Of a stretch of 10,429 nucleotides of DNA, positions 6,714 to 10,429 are shown one piece after another. The notes under the pieces are model-generated. The model searched no databases. It saw only the letters and a program-made list of their open reading frames with translations, and had not been told where the DNA came from. Position 1 is the first letter of the stretch, and each line of letters starts with the position of its first letter. Source of the DNA: Halieaceae bacterium (lineage in GTDB: Bacteria; Pseudomonadota; Gammaproteobacteria; Pseudomonadales; Halieaceae). The position numbers and the translations under genes are program-made. The stretch is from contig JABJAS010000353.1 in NCBI GenBank assembly GCA_018666055.1, forward strand, positions 1 through 10,429. Reading direction: 5' to 3'.

Positions 6714-7684
6714 TGCTCAGGGAGTTCGATACCCTCGTATAAAGCGATTCTGTCGACGAGCTTCGCCCTCGATAGCGCCTCCTGAACCAGCTCTCGCCCC
6801 AAGTGCGGTGCCAGCTCATGGATAAAATCATGCATATAGCCTCGCAAAAAGGTCCCCTTGCGGAATCCGAGGCTGGTCACAGAGGTGGCAAACAGGTGAG
6901 AGGCATCAATCTTCACAAGATCATGGTCCAGTTGCTCGTCATAGGCCATGCCCGCAATGAGTCCAATACCTAGACCGAGCCGAACATAGGTCTTGATGAC
7001 ATCGGCATCGACTGCGGTAAAAACGACTTTGGGCTGCAGGCCTCTATCATTAAAGGCCTCGTCTAACTTCGTCCGACCTGTGAATCCCGTTGTATAGGTC
7101 ACAATGGGGTGTTCAGCAATCGCCTCTAAAGAGCAATGTTGAAGCGCAGCAAGCGGATGCCCTTTAGGCACTACAACGCAGCGGTTCCAGCGATAACAAG
7201 GCAGCGTAATGAGGCTCGACAGTTGATTCAGCGCCTCGGTCGCGATCACAAAGTCCACCTCTCCATCCGCGGCCATCTGCGCAACTTGCGGCGGCGTGCC
7301 CTGCTTCATGGCGAGTGAGACGTCGGGATATTGGCGCATAAAGCGCTGAATGATTTCAGGCAGCACGTATCGTGCCTGGGTATGAGTCGTCGCGATCGAC
7401 AATGTGCCGGATCGCTCGTCAGAGAACTCTTGAGCCACGCGCTTGATCGCGTCGGCCTTACGCAGCATTTCTCCCGCCAACTCTAAAATGACTTCACCAG
7501 CCGGTGTGATGTGCGTCAAATGCTTGCCACTGCGAGCGAATACTTCGACCCCCAGCTCATCTTCCAATAGGCGAATCTGTTTGCTGATGCCGGGCTGAGA
7601 GGTAAATAAGCTTTGTGCCGTCGCCGACACGTTGAGGTCGTGATGCGCGACCTCCCAGATGTAGCGTAATTGCTGCAACTTCAT
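6710..7684 (-). CDS. cysB: LysR-family transcriptional regulator CysB (sulfur assimilation)
   Basis: DNA-binding regulator that in gammaproteobacteria activates sulfate uptake and cysteine synthesis genes with N-acetylserine or O-acetylserine as inducer, countered by sulfide or thiosulfate. It has 324 residues, the same length as E. coli CysB. The N-terminal winged helix-turn-helix is nearly textbook: MKLQQLRYIWEV, then TSQPGISKQIRLLEDELG 28-45 and RSGKHLTHITPAG 51-63. The effector domain keeps the sulfate/inducer-binding residues at the same positions, TTHTQARY 99-106 (T100, T102, Q103) and TTGFTGR 198-204 (T202), plus DADVIKTYVRLGLGIGLIAGMA 226-247. The ATG at 7682-7684 has GAGGAG 10 nt upstream. 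A 101-bp gap separates it from the nucleotidase, enough for its own promoter. It shares its stop bases with pabB. The near-identical Cbl paralogue is possible but fits less well. Confidence 0.95.
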   Translation of the reverse strand: MKLQQLRYIWEVAHHDLNVSATAQSLFTSQPGISKQIRLLEDELGVEVFARSGKHLTHITPAGEVILELAGEMLRKADAIKRVAQEFSDERSGTLSIATTHTQARYVLPEIIQRFMRQYPDVSLAMKQGTPPQVAQMAADGEVDFVIATEALNQLSSLITLPCYRWNRCVVVPKGHPLAALQHCSLEAIAEHPIVTYTTGFTGRTKLDEAFNDRGLQPKVVFTAVDADVIKTYVRLGLGIGLIAGMAYDEQLDHDLVKIDASHLFATSVTSLGFRKGTFLRGYMHDFIHELAPHLGRELVQEALSRAKLVDRIALYEGIELPEH

Positions 7685-7785
7685 ACTTTCAAGGCTCCTC
7701 AGAGCGACTCCTGCCTTAAAAGTCTAGCCGGCTTTGCTCAGGGGATCCAGCTTTTGGTAATAAAAATCTGAATGCTTAGAATAAA
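7685..7785 (-). promoter_or_regulatory. intergenic region upstream of cysB, probable promoter region
   Basis: A 101-bp gap with a strikingly AT-rich distal part (about 7756-7798, including the nucleotidase stop) in otherwise GC-rich DNA. On the minus strand a TAGACT (7726-7721) resembles a -10 box, but no good -35 lies 16-18 nt upstream. GAGGAG at 7700-7695 is the cysB ribosome site. No hairpin plus T-run ends the nucleotidase, so read-through into cysB is possible. Confidence 0.35.
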
Positions 7786-8688
7786 TTATTTTTTATTGGC
7801 GACCCCGTGGGGCACATGACCCGTCGGGACATGATCGCTCGCATGATCACAATGTGCCTGTTGGTCGTCAAAAAAAACATCAGCGCGATAAGCCGTAAGA
7901 AACGCTGTTTTGGTCAAGCCGCCAAGAAAAATAGACTCATCAATGCGGATATCCCAGGCACGCAACGTTCTAATGACACGCTCGTGTGCGGGGGCCGAGC
8001 GCGCCGTCACCAGCGCCGTCCGCAGTGGTGGATCTTCGGCCGGCAGCGCTTGCTGCAAACGCTGCAAAGAAGACAAAAATTGCTTGAAAGGGCCACCCAT
8101 CAACGGTTGCTTTCGCGCGGCAGATTCACTGGCCGCAAAAGCGTCAAGCCCCTCCTCTTTGTACACGCGCTCTGCCTCATCCGAAAAAACTACCGCGTCG
8201 CCATCGAATGCAATCCGGAGCTGCTCATCTCCCATATCACCGGCCGCTCTGGAAACCAACGTCGCTGCCGCCACACCATTAGCCAGTGCGACTCGAACAT
8301 CCTCGCTCTCAGCCGATAGGAACAACTGACAGCCGAATGCCTCAATGTAACGCCAGGGCGGCTCGCCGCCACAAAAAGCGGCTCGGGTGATACCCAGACC
8401 GTAATGCTCGATCGAATTAAAGACCCGCAATCCGGTATCAGCGCTATTACGCGACAGCAGAATCACCTCAATACCGAGGGGCTCGCTGAGTTGCTGATTG
8501 AGCGCCAGCAACTTTTTCACCATCGCGAAGGCCTGACCGGGCTCTAAAATATCGTCCTCTTTCTCGATCTGATAAGCCGAGTAAGCCTCCAACCCCTCCG
8601 TTTGGAAAATATGGTGCGCATCATCCAGATTAAAAAGTGCTCGCGATGAAATGGCGATCACCAGCTTTTGCGCACCCATGCCGGCCAT
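7786..8688 (-). CDS. cytosolic 5'-nucleotidase, NT5C1-like (HAD superfamily)
   Basis: Predicted to dephosphorylate nucleoside 5'-monophosphates such as AMP or IMP in the cytoplasm. The 300-residue sequence matches the whole pattern of the 5-nucleotidase family related to animal cN-I: VIAISSRALFN 10-20, EVILLSRNSADTGLRVFNSI 74-93, FLSAESEDV 123-131, a HAD motif I FDGDAVVFSDE 161-171 with D162 and D164, GPFKQFL 199-205, motif II TARSAPAHERV 228-238, K260 and a C-terminal FFDDQ 272-276 as the acidic metal site. HVPHG follows near the C-terminus, as is usual. Its ATG (8688-8686) shares one base with the symporter stop (TGATG), and an AAGGGGG-type site sits about 10 nt upstream within the symporter gene. 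Physiological substrate is unknown; bacterial members are mostly uncharacterised. Confidence 0.88.
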   Translation of the reverse strand: MAGMGAQKLVIAISSRALFNLDDAHHIFQTEGLEAYSAYQIEKEDDILEPGQAFAMVKKLLALNQQLSEPLGIEVILLSRNSADTGLRVFNSIEHYGLGITRAAFCGGEPPWRYIEAFGCQLFLSAESEDVRVALANGVAAATLVSRAAGDMGDEQLRIAFDGDAVVFSDEAERVYKEEGLDAFAASESAARKQPLMGGPFKQFLSSLQRLQQALPAEDPPLRTALVTARSAPAHERVIRTLRAWDIRIDESIFLGGLTKTAFLTAYRADVFFDDQQAHCDHASDHVPTGHVPHGVANKK

Positions 8689-10040
8689 CAGATTGCATCC
8701 CCCTTCACGTCATCTGCGTGACGCGTAAAGTACGATTTGGACAAGCTAAACACCACCGGCGACAACAGCAGCAAAGCAATTAAATTGGGGATGGCCATGA
8801 AGGCATTCAGCGTATCCGCTATCAGCCAAATTAAACCCAAATCGGTTGCCGCGCCCAAGGGAATCGCCAGCACCCAGAGCACCCGAAATGGCATGATGCC
8901 CCGGGTACCAAACAAATAGACCACACAGCGCTCGCCATAGAACGACCAACCGATCATGGTAGTCGTTGCAAATAACACCACCCCTACCGTGACAACCAGC
9001 TCGCCGCCAGGAATCGCCGAGCCGAAGGCAGAAGCGGTCAAGCTAGCGCCGGAAATGCCCGACTCCAATACACCCGTCAGCATAATGACGAGACCCGTCA
9101 TCGTGCACACCACCAAGGTGTCAATAAACGTGCCCAACATCGCAATGAGGCCCTGTTCGACCGGCTCATTGGTCCGCGCAGCCGCATGTGCTATCGGCGC
9201 GCTCCCCAGACCCGCTTCGTTGGAAAAGATTCCCCGCGCCACACCGAAGCGGATCGCCGCCCAGACGCTTGCGCCAGCGAAACCGCCCGCCGCCGAAGCG
9301 CCATGAAAGGCGCTATCAATGATGGTACCCAATGCCTCGGGAACTTGCTCGATATTGAGACCAATGACTACTGCGCTCATCGCGACATAGGCAATCGCCA
9401 TCACCGGCACCACCGCACTCGCCGTAGCGGCAATCCGTCGAATACCCCCTAAAATGACAGCGCCCACGATCACCATGAGCACCAGGCCCGTGATCAGCCA
9501 ATGGACCTCAAACTGGTCCCCCAGTACTTGAGCCACTGAATTGGATTGCACGGTGTTGGCTAACCCAAACCCCGCCATTGCCCCGAACAGCGCAAACGCG
9601 CCACTGAGGAGGGCAAAACGCGGACCAAGGCCATTACGGATGTAATACATGGGACCGCCGCTGAATCCGCCGAGGTCGTCCTGCTCACGATAGCGAACGG
9701 CAAGCACCGCCTCAGCATATTTCATGGCCATACCAAACAGTGCGGTCAACCACATCCAGAACAGCGCTCCGGGGCCCCCTAGTGTCATGGCGGTCGCGAC
9801 ACCCGCAATGTTGCCCGTGCCGATGGTGGCACTCAACGAGGTCATTAAGGCCCTAAAGGGCGGAATATCGCCGTCCCCCTGACCTTTGAAACCGCCGAGC
9901 AACAACCGAAAAGCAAACCCCAGCTTACGCCATGTCAAAAGACCCAAACCGAGCGTCAGGAAAATACCGGTGCCCAGTAGCAACACCTGCATCGGTACCC
10001 CCCAAGCCCACGCATTCACTTCAGTAATCACCGCTTCCAC
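8688..10040 (-). CDS. sodium:alanine (or glycine) symporter, AGCS family
   Basis: Inner-membrane carrier importing alanine or glycine, D or L, with Na+ (or H+). It has 450 residues and about ten to eleven hydrophobic segments, typical for AGCS. Diagnostic stretches are SLSATIGTGNIAGVATA 68-84, GGPGALFWMW 88-97, GGPMYYI 128-134 and the family signature NEAGLGSAPIAHAAA 274-288. The last is followed by GTFIDTLVVCTMTGLVIM 303-320 and FATTTMIGWSFYGERC 357-372. A short charged C-terminal tail (DDVKGDAI) ends the protein. The start is GTG 10040-10038 with AAGGAG 9 nt upstream. It is co-transcribed with the downstream nucleotidase, judging from the TGATG junction. Substrate cannot be fixed from sequence alone. 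The nearby D-cysteine desulfhydrase-like gene would fit uptake of amino acids as nitrogen, carbon or sulfur source. Confidence 0.93.
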   Translation of the reverse strand: MEAVITEVNAWAWGVPMQVLLLGTGIFLTLGLGLLTWRKLGFAFRLLLGGFKGQGDGDIPPFRALMTSLSATIGTGNIAGVATAMTLGGPGALFWMWLTALFGMAMKYAEAVLAVRYREQDDLGGFSGGPMYYIRNGLGPRFALLSGAFALFGAMAGFGLANTVQSNSVAQVLGDQFEVHWLITGLVLMVIVGAVILGGIRRIAATASAVVPVMAIAYVAMSAVVIGLNIEQVPEALGTIIDSAFHGASAAGGFAGASVWAAIRFGVARGIFSNEAGLGSAPIAHAAARTNEPVEQGLIAMLGTFIDTLVVCTMTGLVIMLTGVLESGISGASLTASAFGSAIPGGELVVTVGVVLFATTTMIGWSFYGERCVVYLFGTRGIMPFRVLWVLAIPLGAATDLGLIWLIADTLNAFMAIPNLIALLLLSPVVFSLSKSYFTRHADDVKGDAI

Positions 10041-10137
10041 TTACCTGCTCTCCTTCAATCTCAAGGCGCACCCCTCATCGCGGTAACAGCCGGGACTTCA
10101 TTGTTAGATCTTACTCGCCCTTCTCAAGCCGTCTACA

Positions 10138-10159
10138 ACCGATCACGCTGCACCGATCA
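10138..10159. repeat. short direct repeat ACCGATCA x2 in the gap upstream of the symporter
   Basis: ACCGATCA occurs at 10138-10145 and again at 10152-10159, a 14-bp period, in the 147-bp gap (10041-10187) between the PLP enzyme and the symporter. It could be a regulator site or chance. The rest of the gap holds only weak promoter-like boxes and the symporter ribosome site. Confidence 0.3.
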
Positions 10160-10187
10160 TGCGCCACGACGCTTTGGTACCGTGCCT

Positions 10188-10429
10188 TCAATGCGTAACC
10201 GAAGCGCTTGCAGCAGCTCTGAGCAGCTGAGCCTCGTGAGAGAAGAGACCAAAAATACCCCCTGTATGCACAAAGACGATATCGTCGACCCCATCATAAT
10301 GTCCCGCCTCAATATCAGTGATCAGGCCATGAAATGCCTTACCCGTATAGACGGGGTCTAACGGAATTCCCTCGAGACGCGTCAGCTCGGTGATCAGCGC
10401 ATAAATCGCCGGGTCCGCTCGGCCATAGC
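10188..10429 (-). CDS. PLP-dependent D-cysteine desulfhydrase-like enzyme, C-terminal fragment (runs off right edge)
   Basis: The last 79 residues of a fold-type II PLP enzyme of the ACC deaminase/D-cysteine desulfhydrase family; the reaction would be D-cysteine to pyruvate, ammonia and sulfide. The visible part begins YGRADPAIYALI and contains PVYTGKAFHGL (fragment residues 25-35) and FVHTGGIFGLF (52-62), then ends in an alanine-rich tail at TGA 10190-10188. From family knowledge, true ACC deaminases carry Glu and Leu at two specificity positions (YEGK and HLGG). Here both are Thr (YTGK, HTGG), as in E. coli DcyD, which favours D-cysteine desulfhydrase. The PLP lysine and substrate serine lie outside the window. 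It is on the same strand as the symporter, 147 nt upstream. Activity on another D-amino acid or beta-substituted alanine remains possible. Confidence 0.8.
   Translation of the reverse strand, partial: YGRADPAIYALITELTRLEGIPLDPVYTGKAFHGLITDIEAGHYDGVDDIVFVHTGGIFGLFSHEAQLLRAAASASVTH

Noticed and set aside
6714..6740. Possible terminator hairpin AGGG...CCCT after pabB
   Set aside because: The stem is only four to five base pairs and no T-run follows, so it does not qualify as an intrinsic terminator.
7807..8329. Two long plus-strand open frames opposite the nucleotidase
   Set aside because: The opposite strand matches the NT5C1 family along its whole length; these frames show Arg/Ser-rich, low-information translation typical of antisense shadows.
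10106..10117. Near-palindrome GTTAGATCTTAC in the symporter upstream gap
   Set aside because: It is imperfect at two positions and centred on a common restriction-type hexamer; there is nothing else to support an operator.
10188..10429. ACC deaminase identity for the right-edge PLP enzyme
   Set aside because: Both diagnostic positions are Thr (YTGK, HTGG) instead of the Glu and Leu of true ACC deaminases.

Overview
The window looks like ordinary chromosomal DNA of a free-living, probably marine, gammaproteobacterium. The best evidence is a CysB that keeps the 324-residue length and position-specific ligand residues of enterobacterial CysB. The moderately high GC by eye, the Na+-coupled amino acid carrier and the propionate pathway would suit a Halieaceae/OM60-NOR5-like or other cellvibrionad-type lineage, but that placement is inference. 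I see no phage, insertion sequence, CRISPR array, tRNA or rRNA.

Left half (1-5241, minus strand): one compact operon for the methylmalonyl-CoA route of propionyl-CoA breakdown. In transcription order it encodes an acyl-CoA carboxylase carboxyltransferase (3484-5241), a 940-residue biotin carboxylase with its own C-terminal biotinyl domain (658-3480), methylmalonyl-CoA epimerase (221-634) and the start of the methylmalonyl-CoA mutase large subunit (224 to the left edge). The gaps are 3 nt, 23 nt and a 4-nt overlap. Together they would convert propionyl-CoA to (S)-methylmalonyl-CoA, then (R)-methylmalonyl-CoA, then succinyl-CoA. The carboxylase pair is the most unusual part. The biotin carboxylase keeps the catalytic residues but has a divergent N-terminus, about 60 extra residues before its ATP-grasp glycine loop, and a long middle region I cannot assign. 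A possible promoter (5298-5325) and an inverted repeat (5251-5279) lie upstream.

Centre (5355-7684): pabB (aminodeoxychorismate synthase component I, folate pathway) is divergent from the propionate operon. It converges tail-to-tail on cysB, and the two stop codons share the four bases TTAA at 6710-6713.

Right half (7786-10429, all minus strand): a cytosolic 5'-nucleotidase of the NT5C1 type, translationally coupled (TGATG) to an upstream sodium:alanine/glycine symporter (AGCS family). At the right edge is the C-terminal end of a PLP enzyme whose two specificity positions match D-cysteine desulfhydrase rather than ACC deaminase. Its closeness to cysB and to an amino-acid importer hints at a sulfur/amino-acid acquisition neighbourhood, but that link is inference. 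Intergenic stretches are short (the longest is 147 bp, 10041-10187), so no region over 300 bp lacks a gene.
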